From: Streptococcus parasanguinis
GTDB lineage: Bacteria; Bacillota; Bacilli; Lactobacillales; Streptococcaceae
Assembly: GCA_905188195.1 (NCBI GenBank)
Contig: CAJJKY010000006.1
Span: 1-64,000 of the forward strand
DNA length: 64,000 bases
Reading direction: 5' to 3'
A model generated the notes under the pieces. That model made no database searches, had not been told where the DNA came from, and saw nothing but the letters and a program-made list of their open reading frames with translations. The translations under genes were made by a program, and so were the position numbers. This document shows, in pieces, positions 41,532 to 52,398 of this stretch (positions are counted from its first letter, which is position 1; every line of letters starts with the position of its first letter).

Positions 41532-42245
41532 TTACTCTTCGCCATTAATTTTCTTACCAATATAGATTGATGACAACATGGTAAACACATAGGCTTGGAT
41601 ACATGAAATGAAAATCGAAAACGCTGTCCACGCCATGCTTCCAATAAAGGCAAATGGATACCAATAAACAGCTTGATGCGACAAAGTCACAAGCAAGCTT
41701 GCTAGTACCTCACCCGCAAAGATATTTCCGAAGATCCGAAGTGCCAAGGAGGCAAAGTTCGTTAATTCTTCCAAAATATTCATGGGGGTCATAAATCCAG
41801 GTGTCACAAAAGCCTTTAAATATTCCTTCACACCACGTCGGCGAATTCCTTCTACATGGGCGATTAAGGTGATCAAAAATGAAAAGGCAAAGTCATAACC
41901 CAGGTTAGCGGTTGGTGATGTCCACAAATTGTAACCATTGGTCGTTTCGATTTTAGCCATCAATCCGATGTTATTGGCCACTAAAAGAAATAGGAAAAGA
42001 ACAAACAAGAACAAGGAATAGTCCTTTATATAATGTTCCCCAATATTTCCTTTGGTGAAACCTACGACAAAGTCATATGCGTATTCCAGCACATTTTGTT
42101 TGCCCTTTGGTCGGATCGTCATTTTACGGCTGGCCCAATAAATAAAGCCAAAAACCACCAAAACAGCAATCAAGGTCATAGCAAGTAGGGTCAAATTAAA
42201 AGTTACAGGTCCAAGAGTTATCGTTGGAGTGATACTTTCTTCCAA
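41532..42245 (-). CDS. atpB: ATP synthase a subunit
   Basis: The 237-residue membrane subunit forms the proton half-channels. The essential Arg lies in the segment [18 protein letters not shown], and about five to six membrane segments are visible. The start codon is TTG at 42245, giving (M)[12 protein letters not shown], preceded by AAGGAGG. It lies second in the operon, 33 bases after atpE, the streptococcal order c-a-b. Confidence 0.96.
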   Translation of the reverse strand: MEESITPTITLGPVTFNLTLLAMTLIAVLVVFGFIYWASRKMTIRPKGKQNVLEYAYDFVVGFTKGNIGEHYIKDYSLFLFVLFLFLLVANNIGLMAKIETTNGYNLWTSPTANLGYDFAFSFLITLIAHVEGIRRRGVKEYLKAFVTPGFMTPMNILEELTNFASLALRIFGNIFAGEVLASLLVTLSHQAVYWYPFAFIGSMAWTAFSIFISCIQAYVFTMLSSIYIGKKINGEE

Positions 42246-42278
42246 GTTTTGACACCTCCTTTTCTAAAATAGAAGTGC

Positions 42279-42479
42279 TTATTTGATAATGAAGGCCATA
42301 ACCAAAGTAACGAAGAAAGTACCTTCGACAAAGGCAACACCAAGGATCAAAAGGCTACGCAATTGGCCAATAATTTCTGGTTGACGAGATGCAGATTTTA
42401 ACAAACTGCTCATCATCAAACCTTCTGCAAGTGACACACCAAAGCAGGCTAAACAAAGACCTAAAAATGTTAAATTCAT
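42279..42479 (-). CDS. atpE: ATP synthase c subunit
   Basis: The 66-residue proteolipid forms the rotor ring. It has two membrane helices and the proton-carrying acidic residue Glu52 in [14 protein letters not shown]; the polar loop is SASRQPE. It is shorter than most c subunits, as is usual in streptococci, and heads the operon. Upstream (42490-42600) lies AT-rich sequence with a TATTAT box, but no clear promoter could be fixed. The gene has AAAGGAG before ATG 42479. Confidence 0.96.
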   Translation of the reverse strand: MNLTFLGLCLACFGVSLAEGLMMSSLLKSASRQPEIIGQLRSLLILGVAFVEGTFFVTLVMAFIIK

Positions 42480-42669
42480 GATGAATTCTCCTTTTATAAA
42501 TTTTACCTCCTTAGTTTACTCCTAAAAGATATAATAGTCAAATATTTCCTATAAAAGTAAGCGTTTTAGTGAAATTACGTTATTTTTTTAATATGATAAT
42601 TTTTCCTATCTACGATTGATTTCTTTTAATTTTTAGACGCTTTGTCCACCTCTATTCATTTTTTCTTCT

Positions 42670-42700
42670 AAAAAACTCTCACTTGCTCAGCAGATGAGAG
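42670..42700 (-). terminator. Terminator of the M26 protease gene
   Basis: The minus strand has CTCTCA ... TGAGAG with a 13-base loop, followed by TTTTTTAG, 8 bases after the protease stop. Confidence 0.7.
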
Positions 42701-42707
42701 AATTCGA

Positions 42708-45700
42708 TTATTTAAAGATAGACGTTTTGAAACTGTCTGTTTGTTGCAGTAATTTCTTAAAGATTTTTTCTTTCAAGGCAAGGGTATTGTCAAATTTGAC
42801 AGAACCATTCTTCAAGCTGGCCTGATCTTTTTCAACCGCAGTTGCAAAGGCTTGTTTTAAGTCATCATAAGTGCTATAAGTAGTCCCATCAACTTCAATA
42901 GCCTGAAGTCCATTTTTAGCACTGGTCACCACTTCGTTGAAGTATGCTTTCTTCCAGTCTTCAAGGGTACTGAATGTTCCATCAGAAATCTTTTGAATGA
43001 TGTAATCATCCCCTAAAGTCGCATGACCTGCTTGTTTGGATTCTTGTTTATACTTGTTTGAAGCATAGCCTAAGAAGCCTTTTTCATAACCATAGTAGCC
43101 CCAGAGTCTAAAGGTATTGTGTTTGAAGGACATGGCTCCAGGAGCCCCTTCACTGGTGTTTCCACCATAGATCCCTGTCATCATCGGCACCGTCACATAG
43201 GCTGAGCCAAAGTCTGATGGATTATAGACACCATTTCCAGGACCACGATTGGTCATGAAGTTGTTGGTGATGAGATCATCTACTGAATGTAAGGTGATGG
43301 CTTTTTCCTCATCACTCAAAGGACGCACCTTATCAAATTGATTCTTGGTATTAGCCCCTCGGTATTGTTTATCAACCTTCTTGAACCATGCATTGTTCAA
43401 GTCTTGACTGCCTTTATTGAGGACGGCTTCTCCTTCTAGGTAATCCAGAAGCATGAGAGTGTCATTATAGCCTTTCATATACCGATCAATTTCGTCACGT
43501 GACTTCAAATCATTTGGATTGGTATTGTACCATTGGTTTCCATCGTTAGGACGCTCATAGGCCATGTTGATACCTAAGGCCTTGTATTCCCCATTTGGAT
43601 TGGATACGGATGGTGTTTGCAACATTCCTTGGGCAAAGGCTTCGATATCAGTTCCTTCGCGATGTCTCCAACCACCTAAGTAAACCATACGGTCATTGAC
43701 GTGCGTCGTTTCATGCGTGAAGGCAGAGACCCCAAAGTCACTGATCATATCGGTCACCATGAAGAAGACAGAATCGTCTTTATATGGATTTCCGTAAATT
43801 CGCGCCACTGCTCCCATGCGCCAATCTGTCGCATGGTAACGATCGGTTGGACCATACAATTCACGGATTGGAGCCACATCTTTGCCACTGTTGGTATGTC
43901 CATAACGGTCTGTACTAATACCTTTATAGTTTTGGTTATCAAGGACAGGGGTCGGAACCATATTATTGCTCTTCAAGAGTTGATTGCGAACCTTATCTGT
44001 TGCTAGACGTGACCAGAAATCGAGGTAATTTTGTTGCCCTTTAGCGACCTTATCAATTTCGGCTTTGAAGGCATTGCGCTCTGCTTCCGTGTTCTTACCA
44101 TATTTCTCGAAGGAACTATAAGCCATGGTATTGTAGGTTGAAATCAAGAACATATGGGCATCTTTTAAGTTCAAGAGTGGCAAGATCATTTTACCGTGAA
44201 CATCATTGTTTAAGCCCTCATAGGCTCTATGCTTAGCAGATGCGAATGCTGGATTGGTCGTCTCAGGCTCCACAATATAGACATTGTCTTTGGTTGCTTT
44301 AATGAACCAATCATTCAAGTCTGTCTCTTTTGTGAAGAGCTCCATATTGTACTTCAAGAAGTCATTTAGGTTCCCAGAAAGAGTCGATTTAGCCACGACT
44401 TCTCGGAAGGCATCGTGGGTACGAGTCCCTTTGATGTAGTCTTCTTTTGAACCAATTTCAATCAAGCGGCCTAAAACATCAACACTCTTCCCATAGAAGT
44501 CTGGCTTGAACAACATGAGCTGCTTGAGATTGACATCATCAAACTTCACTCCGTAATAACGATTGAGGTAAGAGAGCCCCAAAAGAACAGCGGCCTTGTT
44601 GTCATCAAGTTTCTTGATAAGGGCCCGTTTGGCAGCTTCATCCGTGTTTAATTGATGGTCTTGGTTTTCAACCAGTTGTTTGACAAAGTGAGTCAGATTG
44701 TCCTTGACTGCTTGGAAACTTTCTTCAAGGTAAAGGTTCTTAATAGCATTGACTTTGTTAGGACCTGTTCGACCAAGATGTGTGTAGATTGGATCTGATT
44801 GTAATTCGACAGGGCTTAATTTCCCTACGATAGCACTGATGAGATCGCTCCGGTCTTTGTCCACCATATTTGGCGTGTAGACTACTTCACCGAGCTCCGC
44901 CACACTGTACTCTTTGACTTGTTTGACTTTAGACTCTTTCGGTGAAATGCTAAAGATATCTTTGGTCTTATCCGCATAATGGATCAGGATGTGATCCGCA
45001 TCCGCTAGTTCCGTGACAAAATCATTGCCCTTCATAGCCGTTACAGACAAGACTTCCTTGGTCAAGAGAGGACTCGTTGCAGCCAATTCATTCCCTTGGT
45101 CGACAATCCATTCTTTGTTGTAGAATGGTTGCAATTTAGCAATATTGCGGTAAGCTAGCTCACGAGTCGCATCGTAACCAGTGATGGCCTTGTATTGATC
45201 GTCTTTGCTAACAAGGTGATTGAGCGTATCTTCAATCGGTTTGCTGCTGGTGAATTTATCAGCAGTGATTCCCATTGCTTCGATTTTCTGCTCAGCTTCT
45301 GCTAGTGAGATGCTTGGAATTTTACGGGAGTTGTTAAAGGTTTTCTTCCCTTCACTCACGCCTTCCACACTGTAATTGCGCTTGGTTCTTGAATAGGTGA
45401 AATAATCATCTGCGTCAATATCTGAGTGACCAAAGACCATCTCACCAGTTTTGACTTTCATCATGGTGATGTTGTCTTCAATAGTCCCCAAGGCCCAGTT
45501 GGTCCCTAGTAATCCACCAGACTGAACAGCTTCTTTTAGTTCAATCGAACCTTTAGCAACGGAGTTTCTGAGAACCCCTTCTTTACCGACTGTGTGGTTA
45601 TTTCCACCATTTTGAGAGGAATAAACGAGACCTGCAGCTTTGGCTTTATTACCAGTGATTTCAGCATCAACGTAAGCTTTTTCAACGACACCTTTCCAGT

Positions 45701-48419
45701 TCTCACCAACAACACCCGCTAGATAGCCACCTTTGTTCCCAGCAGCGTGCAGTTTACCGATAAAGGCAACGTTGCTGACCTTCCCACTACCAGCAATTTT
45801 ATTGACAATTCCTGCTACATCATTGTTCCCGACAACACTTCCTGTTACTTTAACATTCTCGACAGTTGCATTATTTTTGATAACACCTGCGATTGGGGCT
45901 ACTCGATCTGTCCCAGGTAGGTCGATATTGACATTTTCAAGCAAGAGATTCTTAACCGAGCCACCTTCGATGTTCCCAAACAATGGTCTTGTAATGTTAT
46001 GGATGGCAAATGTATTCCCATCCGTACTTTCCAAAATTCCCTTGAAAGCATTGGTCACATAGGATTTCCCTGCTGGCTGGACATTAGCCGCATTCATATT
46101 GCTACCCAGTTTAAAGGTTCCAGTCGGATTGGCTTGCATGGCTTTTACAAGTTCGTTGAAAGTGTAGTAGATATCACCTTCATGTGCTTTGGGTTTCGCA
46201 ATATAGTGGACATAGACCTCACTGAACTGGTTGTCCCCAGTCCGTTGGACCAAATCTGGAGCTTTGGCTGTTACTTTGTAGAGGGTCGCGCCATCTACCG
46301 TCACTTCTTCGATTTTATCAACGGCTAGTTTCGTGACCTTATTATCATGGGTGGTAACTTTTAAGTAGTATGGCTTCACATCAGACGGTGTTTCAGACAA
46401 GAGGCTGCTATCGGTCTCAAGACCTTGGTCATCCACGCTAATCAGACTAGTTTCCTTGATGTTTTTGATTTCAACTTTTTTAAGATCAATTCTCAGTGGT
46501 TCTTCCTTGAGAACTTCTTCTTCATCCCCATTTCCACGGTCATACACCATGGTCGTTGCGAGCGTATAATCCTTGTAGTAGTCCAAGTCCGCTAAAGCAG
46601 CTGCCAAGTCTGTCTCTGAAAGGGTCAGGGTTTTCACCACTTGATCGCCCTTCTTCAACACCGCCTGGATGGACTTGATGGTCACACCGTCTGGTTTATC
46701 CAAATGATAGGTAGCTTTAGCACTGCGCTTCAATTCTTCCTTATCGACCTGGGTCAAGGTCAAGGTTGGCTTGTCTAATTCCTTTGTCCCTTGTTGAATG
46801 ATCTGATCTTGCGCTTGTTCTACCACTTCTTCGGAAATTGTAGGAGCATCCGTTGTTTTGACACCTTTAATGGTCTTGTAGACCTTGGTGATTTTCTTCT
46901 TCCCATTTTTACCGGCTTGAGAAACCCTTTCAGTTCCTTTTAGCAAGGTGGCATCTTGTTCGGTTACCGTCTTAAATGGAATTTCTTCAAAAGCAACTTC
47001 CTCTTTTTGGCCTTCAATCGCCTTAGTCCCACGACTAATTTTTTCTGTCACAGGAGCTTTGACCGTTTCAGTGGTCGTACTGAGAGGCTCTCCAATCTTC
47101 TCACCATTGACCGTCTTATAAACACGACGAATCTCCTGGCTACCAGCCTCTCCTTTTTGAAGGAGGCTTTCTTCATCGGTGTAACGATTGGCGTCCGTTA
47201 CATACTCTGTTTCATATGGAAGGATTACCGTTTCTGTCTCGGTTACCGTCCCTTCCGTAACTTGATAGGTTGGATTCTCCGGTTGAACAGGGGATTCGCC
47301 GACATGGCCCTCTTCCTGCGTCCCCTTAGCTTCCACTACACCTGTATAGGTTGGGTTCTCCGGTTGAATAGGAGCTTCACCGACATGACCTTCTTCTTGT
47401 GTCCCCTTAGCCGTTACAACTGGAGAAGGGCTGGGTTGAGGGGTTGGTTGGGCATCTTCTTTTGTCCCAACAGCAAGAATTTGTGAAACTGGTTCTTTAG
47501 TGACCTTGCTTTCAACTACTCTGCGAACTTCTTGTCCATCTACCACACTCACTTCCGTCAATAGGGTCCGCTCCCCATTTTGGCCAGCAGTCAGCACCTT
47601 GGTTTGCCCTTTGGCTAATGTAGGATCAGCTTGTTTGACAGTTTCAAATGGCACAGGCTCAGCAGAGACTTCCAGGCTTGGTTTTTCAACTTGAGGAAAG
47701 GCTGGAGCGACTTCTGGGGTCACACGCGCTTGTGGTTCCACTTGTGGAATCCCTGTACTTGTTTTGATCGTTCCTTCTACAGAAGGTTTCGTTTCCTGCA
47801 TAGCCTTTGGCTCTTGTAAGCTCGTCTTTTGGACTGACGGGTAGCGCAAATAACCAATATAGTCATAACCGTCAATTTGAATCACGCCATTTGCAAGATC
47901 TTTGTTCGATGCGATCGCAAGATCCTGATTATAGGTGCGTAAGACTTGATTTTGTAGGGCTGCGACTTCAACTGGAAGTAGAAGACTTTGTCCCATGGCT
48001 CCAATCAAAAGGACGCCCATAACCTTCTTTCGGTGCTTTTTAGAGAGTAAGAGGACCGCAAAGGAAGCTGTGGCTAGACTTAACCCAAAAAGAGCGACTT
48101 CCTGACTTCCTGTTTGAGGAAGAACCGGCTGAGTTGCTTCCTTCTTCTTATAGACCAGATAGAAAGTATCTTCATTTTGATATGCTTCAGGGATTGCATG
48201 AATCACCTGTGCTTTTTCTTCAGCGGTTAGCTCTTCTTCTGTCACATATCCTAAGTGCACATGAGCAGGTAGAGTCACCTGATCTGCTTTGACAGGACGA
48301 GCTCCTAACAAGCTTCCTCCTAATAAAAAGGCTCCAATGGCCACCGGACCAACACCGACAGATAATTTCCGAATCGAATATTTGGTCATTTTTTCAAACG
48401 TTTGTTTCGCTTTTTTCAT
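42708..48419 (-). CDS. zmpB: Cell-surface zinc metalloprotease, M26 family (ZmpB/IgA1-protease type)
   Basis: The 1903-residue surface protein has a YSIRK-type signal (YSIRKLSVGVGPVAIGAFL, about 14-33; end near KADQ). The sorting signal LPQTG is unusually close to the N-terminus (100-104), followed by two hydrophobic segments (about 107-126 and 134-153), as known for this family. Three G5 domains lie between about 250 and 600 with two near-identical 24-residue Pro/Glu repeats (GTQEEGHVGE...) between the first and second. A beta-helix-like region (NNATVENVKVTGSVVGNN) follows, then the catalytic domain with HETTH (His1569, Glu1570, His1573) and Glu1593 twenty residues later, the M26 zinc ligands. 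Which substrate (IgA1 or other) is cut cannot be told. Confidence 0.9.
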   Translation of the reverse strand: MKKAKQTFEKMTKYSIRKLSVGVGPVAIGAFLLGGSLLGARPVKADQVTLPAHVHLGYVTEEELTAEEKAQVIHAIPEAYQNEDTFYLVYKKKEATQPVLPQTGSQEVALFGLSLATASFAVLLLSKKHRKKVMGVLLIGAMGQSLLLPVEVAALQNQVLRTYNQDLAIASNKDLANGVIQIDGYDYIGYLRYPSVQKTSLQEPKAMQETKPSVEGTIKTSTGIPQVEPQARVTPEVAPAFPQVEKPSLEVSAEPVPFETVKQADPTLAKGQTKVLTAGQNGERTLLTEVSVVDGQEVRRVVESKVTKEPVSQILAVGTKEDAQPTPQPSPSPVVTAKGTQEEGHVGEAPIQPENPTYTGVVEAKGTQEEGHVGESPVQPENPTYQVTEGTVTETETVILPYETEYVTDANRYTDEESLLQKGEAGSQEIRRVYKTVNGEKIGEPLSTTTETVKAPVTEKISRGTKAIEGQKEEVAFEEIPFKTVTEQDATLLKGTERVSQAGKNGKKKITKVYKTIKGVKTTDAPTISEEVVEQAQDQIIQQGTKELDKPTLTLTQVDKEELKRSAKATYHLDKPDGVTIKSIQAVLKKGDQVVKTLTLSETDLAAALADLDYYKDYTLATTMVYDRGNGDEEEVLKEEPLRIDLKKVEIKNIKETSLISVDDQGLETDSSLLSETPSDVKPYYLKVTTHDNKVTKLAVDKIEEVTVDGATLYKVTAKAPDLVQRTGDNQFSEVYVHYIAKPKAHEGDIYYTFNELVKAMQANPTGTFKLGSNMNAANVQPAGKSYVTNAFKGILESTDGNTFAIHNITRPLFGNIEGGSVKNLLLENVNIDLPGTDRVAPIAGVIKNNATVENVKVTGSVVGNNDVAGIVNKIAGSGKVSNVAFIGKLHAAGNKGGYLAGVVGENWKGVVEKAYVDAEITGNKAKAAGLVYSSQNGGNNHTVGKEGVLRNSVAKGSIELKEAVQSGGLLGTNWALGTIEDNITMMKVKTGEMVFGHSDIDADDYFTYSRTKRNYSVEGVSEGKKTFNNSRKIPSISLAEAEQKIEAMGITADKFTSSKPIEDTLNHLVSKDDQYKAITGYDATRELAYRNIAKLQPFYNKEWIVDQGNELAATSPLLTKEVLSVTAMKGNDFVTELADADHILIHYADKTKDIFSISPKESKVKQVKEYSVAELGEVVYTPNMVDKDRSDLISAIVGKLSPVELQSDPIYTHLGRTGPNKVNAIKNLYLEESFQAVKDNLTHFVKQLVENQDHQLNTDEAAKRALIKKLDDNKAAVLLGLSYLNRYYGVKFDDVNLKQLMLFKPDFYGKSVDVLGRLIEIGSKEDYIKGTRTHDAFREVVAKSTLSGNLNDFLKYNMELFTKETDLNDWFIKATKDNVYIVEPETTNPAFASAKHRAYEGLNNDVHGKMILPLLNLKDAHMFLISTYNTMAYSSFEKYGKNTEAERNAFKAEIDKVAKGQQNYLDFWSRLATDKVRNQLLKSNNMVPTPVLDNQNYKGISTDRYGHTNSGKDVAPIRELYGPTDRYHATDWRMGAVARIYGNPYKDDSVFFMVTDMISDFGVSAFTHETTHVNDRMVYLGGWRHREGTDIEAFAQGMLQTPSVSNPNGEYKALGINMAYERPNDGNQWYNTNPNDLKSRDEIDRYMKGYNDTLMLLDYLEGEAVLNKGSQDLNNAWFKKVDKQYRGANTKNQFDKVRPLSDEEKAITLHSVDDLITNNFMTNRGPGNGVYNPSDFGSAYVTVPMMTGIYGGNTSEGAPGAMSFKHNTFRLWGYYGYEKGFLGYASNKYKQESKQAGHATLGDDYIIQKISDGTFSTLEDWKKAYFNEVVTSAKNGLQAIEVDGTTYSTYDDLKQAFATAVEKDQASLKNGSVKFDNTLALKEKIFKKLLQQTDSFKTSIFK

Positions 48420-48614
48420 CCTAAAATTCCTATATAGTAATATTTAACCCTCGAGCAGGGACCTGATTATTTTTAGAGAGGATGGGATCCTTTCCAGAAA
48501 TAAGAACCTTCCCGGGATTTTTTACCTTTACCTATCTTATCTTTTTTCTTCTATTTTAGCAAGCTCTAAAACTCAAAAAAATAAACCGTTTTCTTTATAG
48601 GAAGAAAGCAGCAC

Positions 48615-48637
48615 AAAAAACGCCTCGAAAGGCGTTT
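48615..48637 (-). terminator. Terminator of the glycogen operon
   Basis: The minus strand has AAACGCC-TTTCGA-GGCGTTT followed by TTTG, 16 bases after the glgA stop. Confidence 0.8.
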
Positions 48638-48652
48638 GTATTATAGATCTAT

Positions 48653-50080
48653 TTATAAGGATTGGTACAAATCATTGTATCGTTGACTAGCCGTATCCCA
48701 TGAGAAGTCACGCGTCATAGCTTGCTCTTGGAGACCATACCAAGCCTGTTTGTCATTGTAGTAGACAGCCAAGGCTTCATCAACTGCCCAGTTAAACCAA
48801 TAGCCAGACAAATTATTGAAACTAAAGCCTGTTCCACTTCCATCAACAGCATTAAACGGTTGAACCGTATCACGAAGTCCGCCGACTTCATGCACCAAAG
48901 GAAGAGTTCCATAACGCATGGCCATCATTTGAGAAAGGCCACACGGTTCAAAGCGACTTGGCATCAAGAAGACATCTGATGCTGCATAGATTTCTTGAGC
49001 CAATTGGACATCAAATGTGATATTCGCTGAAAGTTTATCTGGGTAGGCTTGACCAAACCAAGCAAAGGCATTTTCAAATCCAGGATCTCCTGTACCGAGC
49101 AAGACAATCTGAATATCCTTTTGCAAGAGTTGATGCAACTCTTCTACCACCACATCAAAACCTTTTTGACGTGTCAAACGAGAGACGATCCCAAACAAAG
49201 GAACATCATCGCGAATAGGTAGACCAACACGTTCTTGAAGAGCTCGTTTGCTAGCTGCTTTACCTGAAAGATCTGAGAGACTGAAGTGATACGTCAAGAG
49301 TGGATCCGTTTCAGGATTATACAGATCCGCATCAATCCCGTTAACAATTCCGGTCACCTTGCCAGACTCCATTCGAAGGATCTGATCCAAGCCACAACCA
49401 TATTCAGCAGTCATAATCTCATGCGCATAGCTAGGAGAAACGGTTGTTACACGGTCAGCATATAGAATACCAGCTTTCATCCAGTTCAGGCAATCATTCC
49501 ACCGAAGCGTTCCATCTGCATAGCGTTCAAATCCAACTCCGAATAGGTCCCACAACATTCCTGGGTCGAACTGACCTTGGAATTCCAAATTATGGATAGT
49601 CAATACTGTTTTAATTCCATGATAAGCTTGAATCCAACGGTATTTTTCCTTCAGCAAGAAAGGAATCATCGCCGTATGGTAATCATGGGCATGAAGAACA
49701 TCTGGAACGAAGTCAACTCGTTCCATCGTTTCTAAGGCCGCGAGCTGGAAGAAGGCAAAGCGTTCGCCATCATCGAAGTCACCATACACATGTCCTCTAA
49801 AGAAATAGTGTTGGTTATCAATAAAGTAAAAGGTGACGCCATCGCGCACAATGCGTTTCACACCAACATATTGACTTCTCCAGCCAACCTTGGTCTCAAA
49901 ATGCAAGATATCTTCAATTTGATCTCCAAACTTAGCCTCTACCATATCATAGTAAGGGAGGATCACGCGCACATCATGACCACTTTTCGCTAAGGATTTA
50001 GGAAGAGCGCCAATAACGTCTCCCAAACCACCTGTTTTAGAAAACGGTGCTCCTTCAGCTGCAACAAATAATAGTTTCAT
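48653..50080 (-). CDS. glgA: Glycogen synthase (ADP-glucose)
   Basis: The 475-residue GT5 enzyme extends alpha-1,4-glucan from ADP-glucose. It begins [22 protein letters not shown] with the ADP-glucose-binding Lys15 (KTGGLGDV), contains [11 protein letters not shown], and the C-terminal [14 protein letters not shown] motif ([18 protein letters not shown]). It overlaps glgD by one base and closes the operon. Confidence 0.97.
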   Translation of the reverse strand: MKLLFVAAEGAPFSKTGGLGDVIGALPKSLAKSGHDVRVILPYYDMVEAKFGDQIEDILHFETKVGWRSQYVGVKRIVRDGVTFYFIDNQHYFFRGHVYGDFDDGERFAFFQLAALETMERVDFVPDVLHAHDYHTAMIPFLLKEKYRWIQAYHGIKTVLTIHNLEFQGQFDPGMLWDLFGVGFERYADGTLRWNDCLNWMKAGILYADRVTTVSPSYAHEIMTAEYGCGLDQILRMESGKVTGIVNGIDADLYNPETDPLLTYHFSLSDLSGKAASKRALQERVGLPIRDDVPLFGIVSRLTRQKGFDVVVEELHQLLQKDIQIVLLGTGDPGFENAFAWFGQAYPDKLSANITFDVQLAQEIYAASDVFLMPSRFEPCGLSQMMAMRYGTLPLVHEVGGLRDTVQPFNAVDGSGTGFSFNNLSGYWFNWAVDEALAVYYNDKQAWYGLQEQAMTRDFSWDTASQRYNDLYQSL

Positions 50081-51216
50081 TAGACAATATCCTCTGTAAC
50101 AATCGTTCCTTTTTTAACCACGACAGGTGCTTCTTCTGTCCCACGAATCGTCACACCAGCAGCCACTTCGACACCCTTATCCAGAATGGCATGTTCGACG
50201 ATTGCATTTTCATGAATCACAACACCAGGGAAGAGAAGACTACTGCGGACCTCTGAACCTTCATGAAGGCGTACCCGACGGGAAACAACGGAACGTTCAA
50301 CGGTTCCTTCTACAATACCACCCGAAGCAAATTGAGACGTTTTAATATGTGAAGTCTTGGAATAATACGTTGGTTCTTCATTCTTCACTTTCGTATACAC
50401 TTTTTGGTTTGGTGAAAAGAGCTTCATGAATTTTTGGTTTTCCAACATATCCAAGTTTGCATGGTAGTATGATTCAACTGAATGAATATTGGCTAAGTAA
50501 CCTGTATATTCAAAGGCAAAAGCATTGTATTCCACCGCCAAATCACGCAAGATATAGCGCAATTTTTGTGGGTATTCTTTCTTAGCTTCTTCTTCAATTT
50601 TTTCAATCAACCAAGGAGTGTCCACAATAAAGACATCTGTTGACATGTTGTAGACTTCGTCAGGAGACTTGCTGTCAAACAGTTTTTGCTCCGTAACATG
50701 GTCTGTCTCATCAATCTGTAGAATCGCATTCACTTCAGAGATATTTTGAGGATGCAACTTTTTGTAAACAACTGTAATCGGACGGTCAACGCTATTATGC
50801 AAGTGGAAAACTTGATTGAGGTCAATATTCATCAAAACATCACAGTTTAAAGCAACTGTTTGGTTGGAACCAGACCGTTTCAAATAGGTCAATAATTGTT
50901 GGTAGTATTCTGGCCCTACCGTTGTATTTTCAACTGGAGTATTATAGATTCCGAGGTAATAGTGGCTCAATAAAGTAGACAAGCCCCACTCACGACCTGA
51001 ACGAATATGGTCAAAGACCGAACTAATATTTTCTTGTTGGAAAATCCCAAAAACACTACGAATACCAGCATTCGCAAGACTAGACAACGGGAAGTCAATC
51101 AAGCGGTATTTCCCATCAAACGGTAGGGAGGCTACCGGACGATGGCTGGTCAAAGTGGACATATCATGATACCCAACTGTATTTCCTAAAATGGCTGAAT
51201 ATTTATCAATCTTCAT
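50080..51216 (-). CDS. glgD: Glucose-1-phosphate adenylyltransferase regulatory subunit GlgD
   Basis: The 378-residue protein is homologous to GlgC but lacks its N-terminal GGxGTRL loop (here [20 protein letters not shown]). GlgD is found in Firmicutes together with GlgC and modulates the activity of the hetero-oligomer. It keeps the left-handed beta-helix C-terminal domain ([19 protein letters not shown]). It overlaps glgC by 11 bases, which points to coupled translation. Confidence 0.95.
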   Translation of the reverse strand: MKIDKYSAILGNTVGYHDMSTLTSHRPVASLPFDGKYRLIDFPLSSLANAGIRSVFGIFQQENISSVFDHIRSGREWGLSTLLSHYYLGIYNTPVENTTVGPEYYQQLLTYLKRSGSNQTVALNCDVLMNIDLNQVFHLHNSVDRPITVVYKKLHPQNISEVNAILQIDETDHVTEQKLFDSKSPDEVYNMSTDVFIVDTPWLIEKIEEEAKKEYPQKLRYILRDLAVEYNAFAFEYTGYLANIHSVESYYHANLDMLENQKFMKLFSPNQKVYTKVKNEEPTYYSKTSHIKTSQFASGGIVEGTVERSVVSRRVRLHEGSEVRSSLLFPGVVIHENAIVEHAILDKGVEVAAGVTIRGTEEAPVVVKKGTIVTEDIV

Positions 51217-52348
51217 CTGTTGCTACCCCCACTTTTTCATTGTAACCGACAACTTGTACTTCCTCTGTTCCATCAATCACGACACCTTCTGCAATGATTG
51301 CACCTTCTCCGATAATCGCGCGTTTCACGACAGCTCCTTTACCGATAATGGCATTGCTCATCACGACAGCATCTTCAACAACTGCTCCTTCACGAACTTG
51401 AGCTTCTGTTGATAAGATGGAGTGTTTGACTGTACCGTCTACCGAACAACCGTCGACGACAAGAGAATCTTCGATGTGACCATGTTCTCCAAAGAAGTTT
51501 GGTGGTGAAATAAGGTTGCGTGAATAGATTTTCCAGTGACGATCGCGACTATCCAAGGCATTATTTGGATCGATATATTCCATATTGGCTTCCCAAAGAG
51601 ACTCAATCGTACCAACGTCTTTCCAATAACCATTGAATTCATAAGCATAAACACTTTCGCCTGATTCTAGATACGTTGGAATGACATTTTTACCGAAGTC
51701 TGACATATCGATATCACTCTTTTCAGCAGCAACCAACATATTGCGCAGACGAGCCCAGTCAAAGATGTAAATCCCCATTGAAGCCTTAGTTGATTTTGGT
51801 TCAGCTGGTTTTTCTTCAAATTCGACAATCCGATTATTGGCATCTGTATTCATGATTCCAAAACGGCTTGCTTCCTTCAAAGGTACATCTAGGACTGCAA
51901 CGGTCAAACTTGCGTTATTATCCTTGTGCGCTTGAAGCATGTCATCATAATCCATCTTGTAGATGTGGTCCCCAGAAAGAATCAAAACATATTCAGGATT
52001 GATGCTGTCGATATAGTCGATGTTTTGGAGGATGGCATGACTAGTTCCTTCGAACCAACGATTTCCTTCACTAGCTGAATAAGGTTGGAGAATAGACACA
52101 CCTGTATTGATTCCATCCAAGCCCCAGCTGGAACCATTCCCAATATGGCTGTTAAGGGCAAGTGGTTGGTACTGTGTAATCACACCAACATTGTGAATTC
52201 CTGAGTTGGCACAGTTTGAGAGAGCAAAATCGATAATCCGATAGCGCCCACCAAATTGAACCGCAGGTTTCGCGATGTTTTTGGTTAATTTTCCAAGACG
52301 TGTTCCTTGCCCACCGGCAAGAATTAAAGCGAGCATTTCATTCTTCAT
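51206..52348 (-). CDS. glgC: Glucose-1-phosphate adenylyltransferase
   Basis: The 380-residue enzyme makes ADP-glucose, the committed step of glycogen synthesis. It has the nucleotide loop [20 protein letters not shown] with [15 protein letters not shown], the [11 protein letters not shown] active site, and the C-terminal hexapeptide repeat domain ([20 protein letters not shown]). ATG at 52348 follows AGGAAGT. It lies between glgB and glgD. Confidence 0.97.
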   Translation of the reverse strand: MKNEMLALILAGGQGTRLGKLTKNIAKPAVQFGGRYRIIDFALSNCANSGIHNVGVITQYQPLALNSHIGNGSSWGLDGINTGVSILQPYSASEGNRWFEGTSHAILQNIDYIDSINPEYVLILSGDHIYKMDYDDMLQAHKDNNASLTVAVLDVPLKEASRFGIMNTDANNRIVEFEEKPAEPKSTKASMGIYIFDWARLRNMLVAAEKSDIDMSDFGKNVIPTYLESGESVYAYEFNGYWKDVGTIESLWEANMEYIDPNNALDSRDRHWKIYSRNLISPPNFFGEHGHIEDSLVVDGCSVDGTVKHSILSTEAQVREGAVVEDAVVMSNAIIGKGAVVKRAIIGEGAIIAEGVVIDGTEEVQVVGYNEKVGVATDED

Positions 52349-52398
52349 TGACTACTTCCTCTTTTTAAAGCTTGGACTCCCTTAGAGTCAACCGATCA

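Noticed and set aside
47300..47440. Possible CRISPR-like repeats in the large protease gene
   Set aside because: They are two in-frame coding repeats of 24 residues with no spacers of regular size; no cas genes are in the window.
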